Positions 8,725-17,098 are shown, counted from the first letter of the stretch. The stretch: 33,115 nucleotides of DNA from Novosphingobium indicum (GCF_014645195.1 NZ_BMLK01000034.1:1-33115); one strand, 5' to 3'. Translations and numbers: made by a program. Notes: generated by a model from the letters alone, not told the origin.

Positions 8725-10190
8725 CGTGGGAATTCTCCGGTCTGCTGCATATCGGTGTCGAAGGGAATATTCCGGGCAAAACCACCGCCGAGTGCCGCGT
8801 AGAGGCTGACGGCGCTTGCCAGATAGGCGCGGTGCAACTGCACCAGCGTCTGCTCGGTTCCGAACAGATCGCGCTGCGCGTCCAGCACTTCCAGGTAAGT
8901 CGAGCGGCCATTGTCGAAACGCAACTGCGCCAGCCGCGCCCGCTCCCGCAGCGCGGCCAGCATGCGGCCGGTCGTCTCGATTTGCAAACCGACCTGCCGC
9001 CTGCGGACCAGACTATCGGCCACGTCCCGGAAGGCCGCTTGCACGGTCCGCTCATAATCGGCGACCGCGATCACTTGCCGCGCTTTCGCGACGTCCAGTC
9101 TGCCGGCGAGACGCCCGGCATTGAAAACCGGCATGCTAATGGCGGGCGCAAAATTCCAGGCAAGGCTACCATCCTTGAACAGCCCGTCCAATTCCGCACT
9201 CGCCGTGCCAAAGGCCCCGGTCAGGCTGATATTCGGCAAGAAGGCAGCTCGAGCTGCTCCGATATTCGCATTGGCAGCGCGCAGCGCATATTCAGCAGCA
9301 ACAATGTCGGGCCGGTTGACGAGAAGTTCAGACGGCAAGCCCACGGGAAGTGCCACGTCCGCCGAAGCCTCAGCCAAATCGAGCGGCCCGGGCGCGACTG
9401 CGACCTGCCGGCCGGCGAGCAAGGCAAGAGCATTGCGGTTGACCGCCTGATCCTGTTCCAGAACCTGCAGAGCCATTTGCGCCTGTGCCAGCAGCGTCTG
9501 GGCCTGAGTCATATCAAGCTTCGATCCCGACCCGACCTCATAACGCCGTTTCATAATCCGCAGCGATTCCTCGCGCGTCGTTATCGTCCGCTGGGCAAGA
9601 GCCATCCGCTCCTCGTATTCGCGTTCGAGCAGGTACCCATTGGCGACTTGTGCGACGAGTTCGGTTGCTACCGCTCTCCGGGCCTCTTCGGTTGCAAGAT
9701 ACTGGGCGCGCGCCGCGTCATTGAGATTGCGCAGCCGCCCCCAAAAGTCGATCTCCCATCCAGCACTGATCTGGGCATAGATCTGGTTCCCAGTTTCTGA
9801 CCTGCCGGTAATCGACAAGTCGGCCGGCGTCCGTGCCCGCGTGCCGGTCGCGACCGCATCCAGTTGAGGATAGAGCGCCGAGCCCTGGATCCGCCATGCC
9901 GCGCGGGCCTCCGCCACGCGGCCAGACGCGATCCGGATATCGCGGTTGTTCGCGAGGGCCTCGACTATCAGAGCGCGGAGTTTGTCGTCGCGAAAGAAGT
10001 CGCGCCAGCCGATCGCGGCAACCGATGATCCGGCAGAGTTCTCGCCCGGGTAAGCCTGCGGGACCGGCAAGGGCGGTCGAACATTCGCGGGTGCGAATGA
10101 ACAGCCCGACAGAAGAGCGGGTCCGAGCAGACATGATGTTATCCCGGCGCAACTTCTTCTTATGGCACTTGCCGCTTCTGAAAACGTCAT
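8721..10190 (-). CDS. NodT-family outer-membrane efflux lipoprotein
   Basis: This TolC-like trimeric channel of about 489 residues is encoded first in the exporter operon. I chose ATG 10190 because it gives a lipoprotein signal peptide with lipobox LLSGC near residue 30; the frame is open to 10262 and the true start could be slightly upstream, since no strong ribosome site is visible. Two OEP repeats follow, with NNRDIRIASGRVAEARA and WEIDFWGRLRN in the first half and GLPSELLVNRPDIVAAEYALRAA then LDVAKARQVIAVADYERTVQ in the second. These are the standard landmarks of the NodT/OprM family. The stop overlaps the start of the adaptor gene, so expression is coupled. A 437-base leader separates it from the divergent tetR gene. 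Confidence 0.9.
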   Translation of the reverse strand: MTFSEAASAIRRSCAGITSCLLGPALLSGCSFAPANVRPPLPVPQAYPGENSAGSSVAAIGWRDFFRDDKLRALIVEALANNRDIRIASGRVAEARAAWRIQGSALYPQLDAVATGTRARTPADLSITGRSETGNQIYAQISAGWEIDFWGRLRNLNDAARAQYLATEEARRAVATELVAQVANGYLLEREYEERMALAQRTITTREESLRIMKRRYEVGSGSKLDMTQAQTLLAQAQMALQVLEQDQAVNRNALALLAGRQVAVAPGPLDLAEASADVALPVGLPSELLVNRPDIVAAEYALRAANANIGAARAAFLPNISLTGAFGTASAELDGLFKDGSLAWNFAPAISMPVFNAGRLAGRLDVAKARQVIAVADYERTVQAAFRDVADSLVRRRQVGLQIETTGRMLAALRERARLAQLRFDNGRSTYLEVLDAQRDLFGTEQTLVQLHRAYLASAVSLYAALGGGFARNIPFDTDMQQTGEFPR

Positions 10191-10277
10191 AGTCTTGCGC
10201 ACGGTCCCTGTTTCGATTGGACGTATGATCGGTGCCCGCCCGGCCCACGCGGACTGACACACGCGAACTAGTGCGTC

Positions 10278-10544
10278 TCAATGAGCGTTTTTTGATCCGG
10301 CCAATGTGCTGAGTGGCGGGGCCGACGTCCCGGCGGGTTCGGTTGCGGCCTTGCTCCACGGTACGGAACTCGAATCGAGGCTCCCGGTGACAGGTCTCTG
10401 GCAGACCGCAACTTGAATTAACACGCCCTTGCGACGGCTTTGCCCTCCGCGAGAAGCAACCCGTACCCGAACAGCATTCAGGGAATGGGGGATGGCAACA
10501 TAAATTGCTCGCGCGCCGCCTGATGTTAGCGCCATGTCTTCCAT
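10278..10544 (-). CDS. Hypothetical 88-residue ORF in the exporter leader
   Basis: An open frame of 88 codons lies between the tetR intergenic region and the efflux lipoprotein. An AAGGAG sequence (10555-10560, minus strand) stands 10 bases before ATG 10544, which is the only reason to take it seriously. The product is basic and Ser/Ala-rich, with no signal peptide, helix or family that I recognise. It could be a leader ORF of the exporter operon, or the ribosome site could be fortuitous and this stretch a long untranslated leader. Confidence 0.25.
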   Translation of the reverse strand: MEDMALTSGGARAIYVAIPHSLNAVRVRVASRGGQSRRKGVLIQVAVCQRPVTGSLDSSSVPWSKAATEPAGTSAPPLSTLAGSKNAH

Positions 10545-10578
10545 ATCATCCGGCTCCTTATTTCAGGCTGCGCCACGA

Positions 10579-10588
10579 CTTTCGAAAG
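10579..10588. promoter_or_regulatory. Candidate TetR operator palindrome
   Basis: CTTTCGAAAG is a perfect 10-bp palindrome in the short region between the divergent tetR gene and the exporter leader. TetR repressors usually bind such palindromes next to their own gene. Random occurrence is possible, since the arms are only 5 bases. A second, AT-rich stretch at 10606-10625 could hold the -10 elements. Confidence 0.3.
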
Positions 10589-10702
10589 CCGCACCTCTCC
10601 GGACAACATTATGTACACTTATGAGTTTTGATATTGCCCGGAAACGGGCTGTGGTCAAGGGTGATCTTTTACGAGAGCCCTAAATATGGTTATGCCGGTT
10701 TC

Positions 10703-11380
10703 GTGAAATCACCTCGGCCAGCTCCATTACGGCGAATTCTTCCGCCGCGCGATCCGCGGGGCGGAAGGCCTACGCAAGAAATTGCAGCGCGCTTGGGCGT
10801 GCACATCCTCGAAGTCGCCCTCCTGCAGTTTATCGAGAAAGGCGCCGAGGGGACGAGCATGGATGATATCGCAGCCGCTGCGAATGTCTCCAAGCGCACC
10901 CTCTATGCCCGCTATGGCTCCAAGGTGGGCCTTCTGATCGCAGCCATCGAACATGGTATCGACAACCGCCTGACCCCGATAGTGGCTACGATGGGCTCAG
11001 GCAGCCCGCGTCAACGGCTGATACGAATTGCACGGCAAATGCTCGACCGCTCGCTCGAGCCGGATATCATCGGCCTGGAGCGGCTTCTGCTTTGGGTACA
11101 AACGCAAAATTTCGACGGCATCGACTCACAAGCGGTCCTCAGGATAAATCCCGGACTTTTGCTTATCCATCCGTTGCTGCGCGATGTGGCAGGACCGGAT
11201 AAAAAGAACTCGCTCGACCTCCCGTTCTTGGCCACGTTCATTTTCGACGCGCTGGTAACCGCTCCACGTCAGCGAATACTTGCGCGCGGAGACCTGGCCG
11301 ACACGCGCGAAGCGAAAGACGCCTACCTGGAACAAGCGCTCGATTTTCTCGGCAGGGCCTTGCCGTTTCTGCAGGAATAA
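10703..11380 (+). CDS. TetR-family transcriptional regulator
   Basis: This protein of about 225 residues is a TetR-type repressor. The N-terminal helix-turn-helix is clear: LLQFIEKGAEGTSMDDIAAA, then NVSKRTLYARYGSK, ending the DNA-binding domain near residue 75. The rest is a helical ligand-binding domain resembling the AcrR C-terminal type, with a central MLDRSLEPDIIGLERLLL helix. The frame stays open upstream to a TTG at 10628; I prefer the GTG at 10703 because the basic, Pro-rich lead-in already exceeds the usual TetR N-terminus, but no good ribosome site fixes the choice. It is divergent from the exporter operon and probably represses it, responding to an exported compound. Confidence 0.88.
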   Translation: MKSPRPAPLRRILPPRDPRGGRPTQEIAARLGVHILEVALLQFIEKGAEGTSMDDIAAAANVSKRTLYARYGSKVGLLIAAIEHGIDNRLTPIVATMGSGSPRQRLIRIARQMLDRSLEPDIIGLERLLLWVQTQNFDGIDSQAVLRINPGLLLIHPLLRDVAGPDKKNSLDLPFLATFIFDALVTAPRQRILARGDLADTREAKDAYLEQALDFLGRALPFLQE

Positions 11381-11485
11381 AGCGCTTCGATCCAGTTCCG
11401 GTGAGAGCCAGCCACGGAGGTCTGACTAGGAAATGCGTGGACGCTGAACAGGCATCATGGCTACCGCCGCAAATCGGCTCGCAGG

Positions 11486-11947
11486 TCAGGTTTCTTCGGC
11501 GAGCGCCCCTTGCAAGACGGCAACCAGGTCGTGCACCCGGTCGCGCAGGTCCGCCACATCCGCCTCCCCGACGGCAAGGCCCGCAGCCAAAGTCGCAGGA
11601 ACAGCCTCGGCCGCCTGCCGCAACGCACGGCCCTCAGCCGTCAGCTCTATCAACACCCGCCTTTCATCGCCGGTGTCGCGAACGCGGCTTATCAACCCCG
11701 CCTGTTCCATCCGCTTGAGGAGCGGCGTCAGCGTGCCACTATCGAGATAGAGCTTGCGCCCCAGCGAACCGACAGTCTGCTGGGCTTCCTTCCAGAGGAC
11801 CAGCATGACCAGATATTGCGGATAGGTCAGCCCCAAATCAGCGAGAATAGGCCGATAGAGCCGCCCAAGCAGATTTGACGCCGCATAAAGCGGAAAGCAG
11901 ACCTGCCGGTCCAGATCGAGTGGGTCATCACTACCGGCCAAGTCCAT
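11486..11947 (-). CDS. ohrR: OhrR, organic-peroxide-sensing MarR-family repressor
   Basis: This 153-residue MarR-family winged-helix protein belongs to the OhrR group. The peroxide-sensing Cys is present at residue 17 in the conserved block QVCFPLYAASN, followed by the family landmark LGLTYPQYLVMLVLW. The recognition region reads SGTLTPLLKRMEQAGLI and the wing DERRVLIELTAEG. Oxidation of the N-terminal Cys by organic hydroperoxide releases OhrR from DNA. The gene starts 10 bases after ohr on the same strand, so the two form an operon and OhrR should regulate both through the palindrome upstream of ohr. There is no obvious second Cys in the C-terminal half, which would suggest a 1-Cys sensing mode that uses a small thiol. 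Confidence 0.93.
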   Translation of the reverse strand: MDLAGSDDPLDLDRQVCFPLYAASNLLGRLYRPILADLGLTYPQYLVMLVLWKEAQQTVGSLGRKLYLDSGTLTPLLKRMEQAGLISRVRDTGDERRVLIELTAEGRALRQAAEAVPATLAAGLAVGEADVADLRDRVHDLVAVLQGALAEET

Positions 11948-11957
11948 GCTCTTTTCC

Positions 11958-12383
11958 TTAGTTCACCGACACACTGATGGCCACGTCGATATTGCCCTTC
12001 ACGGCATTAGAATAGGGGCAAACCGCATGAGCCTTAGCAACCACATCTTCCGCGGTAGCCTGATCGAGACCCGTGATTTTCACGTCCAGCGCGACTGTCA
12101 AGGCGAACCCGCCCGCGCCATTTGGTTCCATCCCTACGGTTGCCACCACCACGATATCATCGTCCTTCACCTTGGCGGATGCAGCATGCGTCACATGGAT
12201 GACGGCGTTTTCGAAACATGCGGCATAGCCCGCCGCGAAGAGTTGCTCGGGATTAGTTGCCCCTCCCTTCCCACCCAGCGGCTTGGGCAGCGCCAAAACC
12301 AGATCGAGCAAGCCGTCGTCGCTTTTGACTGCCCCGGCCCGGCCGCCGATCGCGGTCACCTCAGTGCTGTAAAGTACGCTCAT
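11958..12383 (-). CDS. ohr: Ohr, organic hydroperoxide reductase
   Basis: This 141-residue OsmC/Ohr-family thiol peroxidase reduces organic and fatty-acid hydroperoxides in the cytoplasm. Both catalytic Cys are present: Cys56 in AAGYAACFENAVIHV and Cys122 in AVCPYSNAVKGNIDV. The catalytic Arg (GGRAGAV, residue 15) and Glu (NPEQLFAAGY, residue 46) are also intact. The start at 12383 (MSVLYSTE) matches the family N-terminus and has a GGAG site 9 bases upstream; the frame is open a little further, to 12425. The gene precedes ohrR in the same transcript. Confidence 0.96.
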   Translation of the reverse strand: MSVLYSTEVTAIGGRAGAVKSDDGLLDLVLALPKPLGGKGGATNPEQLFAAGYAACFENAVIHVTHAASAKVKDDDIVVVATVGMEPNGAGGFALTVALDVKITGLDQATAEDVVAKAHAVCPYSNAVKGNIDVAISVSVN

Positions 12384-12409
12384 CCTGATACTCCATTCAT
12401 TTGCACTCA

Positions 12410-12439
12410 AATATGCGCTGCACAATTATATTGTGTCAA
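12410..12439 (-). promoter_or_regulatory. ohr promoter with OhrR operator
   Basis: On the minus strand TTGACA (12439-12434) is followed after 18 bases by CATATT (12415-12410), 27 bases before the ohr start. Between them lies the palindrome CACAAT-ATA-ATTGTG (12421-12435), overlapping the -35 box. It closely resembles known OhrR boxes, which have CAAT/ATTG arms around an AT-rich centre. A repressor bound here would block RNA polymerase. Confidence 0.75.
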
Positions 12440-12521
12440 ATTTAATCTCCTGATGTGTCCTGTCGAGAGGTGCGGGAGCAAGCTGGGAAGCGCTGCGGGA
12501 TGACTGTCTCCAAAATGGAGT

Positions 12522-12549
12522 TTGACGTTCAGAAAACAAAACTTATAAG
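12522..12549 (+). promoter_or_regulatory. Candidate sigma-70 promoter for the acyl-CoA operon
   Basis: TTGACG (12522-12527) and TATAAG (12544-12549) are separated by 16 bases in an AT-rich patch. They point toward the small ORF at 12737 and the LptB-like gene. The transcript would have a leader of roughly 180 bases. No FNR-type box is visible next to it. The rest of 12440-12736 shows no gene I can support. Confidence 0.45.
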
Positions 12550-12736
12550 TGTAGTTATTGATATGCTTGCGCCCGGCAAAGGGCGAGACAAGTGGTCGGC
12601 AAATCCGGCTGCAAAAGATCAGCAGAAAGCAGGAGAGGTTGCGCAACGGGTGTGTGGGTGATGCCCTTGGCCGGGAACACCTGCGTTTCGCCGTGCCATC
12701 TCGGGACCGGCGGCAGTTCAACGCCGGGAGACGACA

Positions 12737-12940
12737 ATGTCGGATTATCTGGGCAAGGCCGCAGCCAGGCCCACCCGCGAATTTGGCCTTGGCATATGGC
12801 CCGGCGATATCATCCATAGCGATCGCGCCGGGACCAGCGATGCTTTCGGGCCTATAGCCCGTGGCTATCCCCCGGGTTGGCCGGAATGGCACCTAACCCG
12901 CAGTGCCTGCATGGCGACGATGCGCTTAGGGCTGGGTTGA
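12737..12940 (+). CDS. Hypothetical 67-residue protein
   Basis: An ORF starting MSDYLGKAAARPTREFGLG has a convincing GGGAGA ribosome site 5 bases before its ATG. It is rich in Gly, Pro, Arg and Trp (ARGYPPGWPEWH) with no signal peptide or helix. Its stop at 12938-12940 directly abuts a GTG in the frame of the next gene. It would be the first gene of the acyl-CoA operon if translated. I recognise no family, and it could instead be a leader peptide or the decayed end of an older gene. Confidence 0.35.
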   Translation: MSDYLGKAAARPTREFGLGIWPGDIIHSDRAGTSDAFGPIARGYPPGWPEWHLTRSACMATMRLGLG

Positions 12941-13003
12941 GTGCTTGCCTCCCTCATCCATGGAACAAGCCGAGGGCGCTCGCTCCGCCGTGCAAGCCGT
13001 GCC

Positions 13004-13864
13004 ATGACGCCCGACAGCCTGGCGGTACGGATATCCGCCGCCCGCGGCGAGCCCCCTCCTTGCACCGAACCGCTGTCTGGTCTTGTGGAGGCGGCTAGTG
13101 CCCCCCGCTCAGCTGACGGTGCCGCGACATCACACGCCACCTCCATCGCCCTATCCGTGCAGGACATCGAGAAAGCGTTCGGGCCTCGCAAGGTGCTGGA
13201 TCGTGTCTCGCTTGATGTCGCTCCGGGCGATGTCGTGGGCCTACTGGGGCCGAACGGGGCGGGAAAGACGATTTGCTTTTATGGAATCATGGGCCTGACG
13301 GGGCTGGACGGAGGCCAGATCCTGCTCGCCGGACATAACGTCACATCGCTCACTATGGATGCGCGCGGCCGGCGCGGGCTGGGCTATCTTCCTCAGGAAG
13401 CGTCGATCTTCGGCGGAATGACGGTGGAGGGGAATATACGCGCGGTGCTCGAACTGCGTTTGCGTAATCCCGCAGCCATCGGGACGCGACTTGACGCACT
13501 GCTGACGGATTTCAACATTACCCATCTCCGCACGGCGCCGTCTACCGCTCTATCGGGAGGAGAGCGCCGCCGATGCGAGATTGCCCGGGCCATGGCAGCC
13601 GATCCAAAAGTGATACTTCTGGACGAACCTTTTGCCGGCATCGATCCGATGTCGATCGCCGACATCAAGTTGATGGTCCGTGAACTCAAGAAGCACAACG
13701 TCGCCGTTCTCATCACCGATCACAATGTTCACGAAATGCTCGAACTCGTCGATCGCGCCTATGTCATTCATGCCGGCAAGGTCCTCTTCGCCGGTGACCC
13801 GCGATCCCTTCTTCACGACCCCGAGGTGCGCAGGCTTTATCTGGGAGAGAATTTTGCAGGATGA
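13004..13864 (+). CDS. LptB-like ABC transporter ATPase
   Basis: This ATPase of about 286 residues has Walker A GPNGAGKT (about residues 82-89), Q-loop YLPQEASIF, signature LSGGERRRCEIARA (from 183), Walker B VILLDEP (203-209) and switch His in ITDHNVHEML. FAGIDPMSIADIK and ASIFGGMTVEGNI are typical of LptB, the ATPase of lipopolysaccharide export. The residue after Walker A is Ile (GKTIC) where LptB normally has Thr. The N-terminal 45 residues are an unusual Pro/Ser/Ala-rich extension, and the frame is open to GTG 12941; starts at 12941, 13004 or 13085 are all possible. No permease is adjacent, and lptB normally sits beside lptA and rpoN, so this is probably a paralogue recruited to this operon. 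Confidence 0.82.
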   Translation: MTPDSLAVRISAARGEPPPCTEPLSGLVEAASAPRSADGAATSHATSIALSVQDIEKAFGPRKVLDRVSLDVAPGDVVGLLGPNGAGKTICFYGIMGLTGLDGGQILLAGHNVTSLTMDARGRRGLGYLPQEASIFGGMTVEGNIRAVLELRLRNPAAIGTRLDALLTDFNITHLRTAPSTALSGGERRRCEIARAMAADPKVILLDEPFAGIDPMSIADIKLMVRELKKHNVAVLITDHNVHEMLELVDRAYVIHAGKVLFAGDPRSLLHDPEVRRLYLGENFAG

Positions 13865-13912
13865 AGCCTTGCACCCGGCCCCGAAAATCAACTCGATGAA
13901 TAAGGAATATTC

Positions 13913-15670
13913 ATGAGCGCTGACACTTCGACATCGGCTCCCGATCCGCTGGACGGGATTAGCCGGATACTCGACAATGCTGCAGGAGCAGCGATCGCAC
14001 AGATGACCGCAGGCCTGTCACCCGCGACCATTCTTCAAGCTTTTTCGGATTGGGGAATGCATCTGGCATTTTCCCCGGGCAAGCAATTGCAATTGGCCGC
14101 CAAGGCAACCCGGAAAAATGTCCGCTTCCTGGACTATGCGCTACGCAGCGCTTCGGACGCCGATGCGCCGCCTGCAATCGAGCCGCTGCAGCAGGATCAC
14201 CGCTTTTCCGACCCGGTGTGGAAACAGCCGCCCTTCAACTTCTTCGTTCAGGCTTTCCTGCTCAATCAGCAATGGTGGCACGCAGCAACCACCGGCGTCG
14301 GAGGCGTTACCCGCCACCATGAGGCCATGGTCGAATTTGCGGCAAGACAGCTTCTCGACACACTTGCTCCCACCAATTTCCTGGCCACCAATCCCGTGCT
14401 TCAGAGAAAGATCATCGAAACCGGGGGCAAATGTCTGGTCGATGGCTTTCAGCATCTGCTCGAAGATATGCAGCACCTTGTGCGGGGACTGCCAACCGCC
14501 GGTGCCGAGAAGTTCCGTGTGGGCGAAACGGTTGCCACGGCCAAGGGCAAAGTCGTCTATCGTAACCGGCTGATCGAACTCATCCAGTACGAGCCGACGA
14601 CCGACAAGGTCCGGCCGGAGCCGATCCTGATCGTGCCGGCCTGGATCATGAAGTATTACATCCTCGACCTGTCGCCGGAGAACTCGCTTGTCAAATGGCT
14701 GACAGATCAAGGCTTCACCGTTTTCATGATCTCGTGGCACAATCCGGCAACCGAGGATCGCGATCTGGACATGGACTCATACCGTCTGCTTGGCCCCATG
14801 GCAGCCCTCGATGCGATAACAACGATCACCGGCGGTGCCCCGGTCCATGCGGTAGGTTACTGCCTGGGCGGCACCCTGCTCTCAATCGCAGCGGCAGCCA
14901 TGGCGCGCGATGGCGACAACCGCCTGGGCAGCGTAACGCTGCTCGCGGCGCAGACCGAGTTCAGCGAACCTGGCGAACTCGGCCTTTTCATCGACGAAGG
15001 ACAGCTCAATCTGCTTGAGAAGATGATGTGGAGCCGGGGGTATCTGGATAGCGGGCAGATGGGCGGCGCCTTCCAGATCCTCAAGTCCAACGACCTGGTC
15101 TGGTCCCGCGTGCTTGAGACTTATCTGATGGGCGAACGCGAACCCATGAACGATCTGATGGCATGGAACACCGACGGCACGCGGATGCCCTACGCCATGC
15201 ATAGCCAGTACTTGCGCCGCCTGTTCCTGCAGGATGAACTCGCCGAGGGCAAATACATCGTCGATGGCAAGAGCATAGCGCTCACCGCCATCCGCCAGCC
15301 CCTGTTCGTGGTCGGAACGGAGCGCGATCACGTGGCGCCCTGGCGTTCGGTACACAAGATCCATCTGCTTACGAGCGCGCCAATCACCTTTGTGCTGACC
15401 AGCGGCGGCCACAATGCCGGCATCGTCTCGGAGCCGAACCACAAGGGGCGGCGCTATCGCGTGCTGACACGGGAAGCCGACGGCCTTTCCTACGATCCGG
15501 ACGAATGGGAACTGCGTGCCCCACCCAAACAGGGATCCTGGTGGATCGAATGGGGCGAATGGCTTTCCCATCTTTCGGGCGAACCGGTCGCACCGCCGCC
15601 GATGGGCGCTGAGAAAGACGGCTTTATGCCGGTCGCCGATGCACCAGGCCATTACGTGTTGGAACGGTAA
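13913..15670 (+). CDS. PHA synthase-like (PhaC) alpha/beta hydrolase
   Basis: This 585-residue protein has the class I polyhydroxyalkanoate synthase layout: an N-terminal PhaC_N region (about residues 60-230, with FNFFVQAFLLNQQWW) and an alpha/beta-hydrolase core. The catalytic triad is visible as Cys317 in the box GYCLGG, Asp472 in ERDHVAPW and His500 in GGHNAGIV. PHA synthases polymerise (R)-3-hydroxyacyl-CoA into polyester granules. The start has an AAGGAA site 6 bases upstream. The next gene begins 3 bases after its stop and encodes an (R)-hydratase that could supply its substrate. Proteins of this kind in the MaoC-Pta-AckA-FabI context are usually annotated only as PHA synthase or alpha/beta hydrolase, so polymerase activity is not assured. 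Confidence 0.87.
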   Translation: MSADTSTSAPDPLDGISRILDNAAGAAIAQMTAGLSPATILQAFSDWGMHLAFSPGKQLQLAAKATRKNVRFLDYALRSASDADAPPAIEPLQQDHRFSDPVWKQPPFNFFVQAFLLNQQWWHAATTGVGGVTRHHEAMVEFAARQLLDTLAPTNFLATNPVLQRKIIETGGKCLVDGFQHLLEDMQHLVRGLPTAGAEKFRVGETVATAKGKVVYRNRLIELIQYEPTTDKVRPEPILIVPAWIMKYYILDLSPENSLVKWLTDQGFTVFMISWHNPATEDRDLDMDSYRLLGPMAALDAITTITGGAPVHAVGYCLGGTLLSIAAAAMARDGDNRLGSVTLLAAQTEFSEPGELGLFIDEGQLNLLEKMMWSRGYLDSGQMGGAFQILKSNDLVWSRVLETYLMGEREPMNDLMAWNTDGTRMPYAMHSQYLRRLFLQDELAEGKYIVDGKSIALTAIRQPLFVVGTERDHVAPWRSVHKIHLLTSAPITFVLTSGGHNAGIVSEPNHKGRRYRVLTREADGLSYDPDEWELRAPPKQGSWWIEWGEWLSHLSGEPVAPPPMGAEKDGFMPVADAPGHYVLER

Positions 15671-15673
15671 ACG

Positions 15674-17098
15674 ATGGCTGAACAAGGGATGATCGAGAAC
15701 CGGACTTTTGCAGAGATAGAAATCGGAGACACTGCAAGTATTATCCGGACGCTTAACGAACAGGATATTCAACTCTTTGCGCTGGTATCCGGCGACGTCA
15801 ATCCGGCGCATATGGACGCGGACTATGCCGCGACCGACATGTTCCGGCGTGTGATTGCGCACGGCATGTGGGGCGGCGGCCTGATCTCGGCCGTGCTGGG
15901 GACCGAATTGCCAGGGCCCGGCGCCATCTATCTGAGCCAGTCGCTGCGCTTCATAAGGCCGGTAGGCCTAGGGGACACGATCACGGCTTCGGTCACTGTC
16001 ACGGAAAAGCGGCCAGAGCACCATATCGTCGTGTTCGACTGCCGCTGCCTCAATCAGGACGGTGACCTCGTGATTTCGGGTCAGGCCGAAGTCAAGGCGC
16101 CGACGGAAAAGGTCCGGCGCGCGCGCGTCGCGCTCCCTGACGTTCAGATTCGCGGCCATGATGCCTATCGCCGCCTGATCGAGTTGACGTGCGCGGGTGA
16201 GCCGGAAAGTACTGCTGTCGCTCATCCCTGCAGTGCGGCGGCGATCCTGGCGGCGGTAGAAGCCGCCGAGGCAAACCTGATCGCGCCTGTTCTCGTAGGC
16301 CCCGAGCGCAAGATCAGACAGGCAGCGCAAGAGGCAAGCAAGGACATTGCAGGGTTCCGCCTGGTGCATGCGGAACATAGCCATGATGCCGCCGCCAAAG
16401 CCGTGGCACTCGTCCGGTCGGGCGAAACGAAGCTTCTGATGAAAGGCTCGCTGCATACGGACGAATTGATGGAGGCCGTGGTTTCGTCGGCGACCGGCCT
16501 CAGGACTGAACGCAGGATCAGCCATGCCTATATCATGGACGCCCCCGGGCACCCTGCCCCCCTCATCATCACCGACGCCGCGATCAATATCGCCCCGACC
16601 CTTGGCGAGAAGGCGGATATCATCCGCAATGCCATCGACCTTGCCAATGTGATCGGAATCGATGAACCCAAGGTCGCGATCCTGTCCGCTGTGGAAACCG
16701 TAAATCCCGACATCCCATCGACGCTGGACGCGGCGGCCTTGTGCAAGATGGCGGATCACGGGCAGATCACGGGCGGCCTGCTCGACGGCCCGCTCGCGTT
16801 CGACAATGCGATCAGCGAAGCAGCCGCGCAGGAGAAGGGTATCATCTCTCTGGTCGCGGGCAAGGCGGATATCCTGGTCGTGCCCAACCTTGAAGCCGGC
16901 AACATGCTGGCCAAGCAGCTTACTTTCCTGGGCGGGGCGGATGCGGCAGGTATCGTGCTCGGCGCGCGGGTGCCAATCATCCTGACAAGCCGCGCCGACA
17001 GTCTTCGCACCCGCCTGGCATCCTGCGCTATCGCCGTTCTGATGACGCGTGCGCTGACAAAGGCCGCCCCCGGCTTGCCGCAAGAGTCGGGCGCGTGA
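15674..17098 (+). CDS. Bifunctional enoyl-CoA hydratase / phosphate acetyltransferase
   Basis: This 474-residue protein fuses two enzymes. Residues 8-150 are a MaoC-like (R)-specific enoyl-CoA hydratase hot-dog domain with the catalytic pattern SGDVNPAHMD (Asp41, His46) and FRRVIAHGMW. From about residue 165 a Pta domain begins (CSAAAILAAVEAAE, VLVGPERKI), with LLMKGSLHTDELM and a C-terminal LEAGNMLAKQL block typical of phosphate acetyl/butyryltransferases. The reactions would be hydration of enoyl-CoA to (R)-3-hydroxyacyl-CoA and exchange of acyl-CoA for acyl-phosphate. It starts 3 bases after the PhaC-like gene and overlaps acetate kinase by 4 bases (GTGA). The fusion is a known alphaproteobacterial architecture; chain-length preference is not readable. 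Confidence 0.93.
   Translation: MAEQGMIENRTFAEIEIGDTASIIRTLNEQDIQLFALVSGDVNPAHMDADYAATDMFRRVIAHGMWGGGLISAVLGTELPGPGAIYLSQSLRFIRPVGLGDTITASVTVTEKRPEHHIVVFDCRCLNQDGDLVISGQAEVKAPTEKVRRARVALPDVQIRGHDAYRRLIELTCAGEPESTAVAHPCSAAAILAAVEAAEANLIAPVLVGPERKIRQAAQEASKDIAGFRLVHAEHSHDAAAKAVALVRSGETKLLMKGSLHTDELMEAVVSSATGLRTERRISHAYIMDAPGHPAPLIITDAAINIAPTLGEKADIIRNAIDLANVIGIDEPKVAILSAVETVNPDIPSTLDAAALCKMADHGQITGGLLDGPLAFDNAISEAAAQEKGIISLVAGKADILVVPNLEAGNMLAKQLTFLGGADAAGIVLGARVPIILTSRADSLRTRLASCAIAVLMTRALTKAAPGLPQESGA

Noticed and set aside
8703..9800. Long plus-strand open frame opposite the efflux lipoprotein
   Set aside because: Antisense shadow of a well-supported OEP-family gene; composition is typical of a GC-rich reverse frame.
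12440..12600. FNR-type box near the acyl-CoA operon promoter
   Set aside because: A TTGAT half-site occurs near 12557 but the matching ATCAA half at the right spacing is absent.
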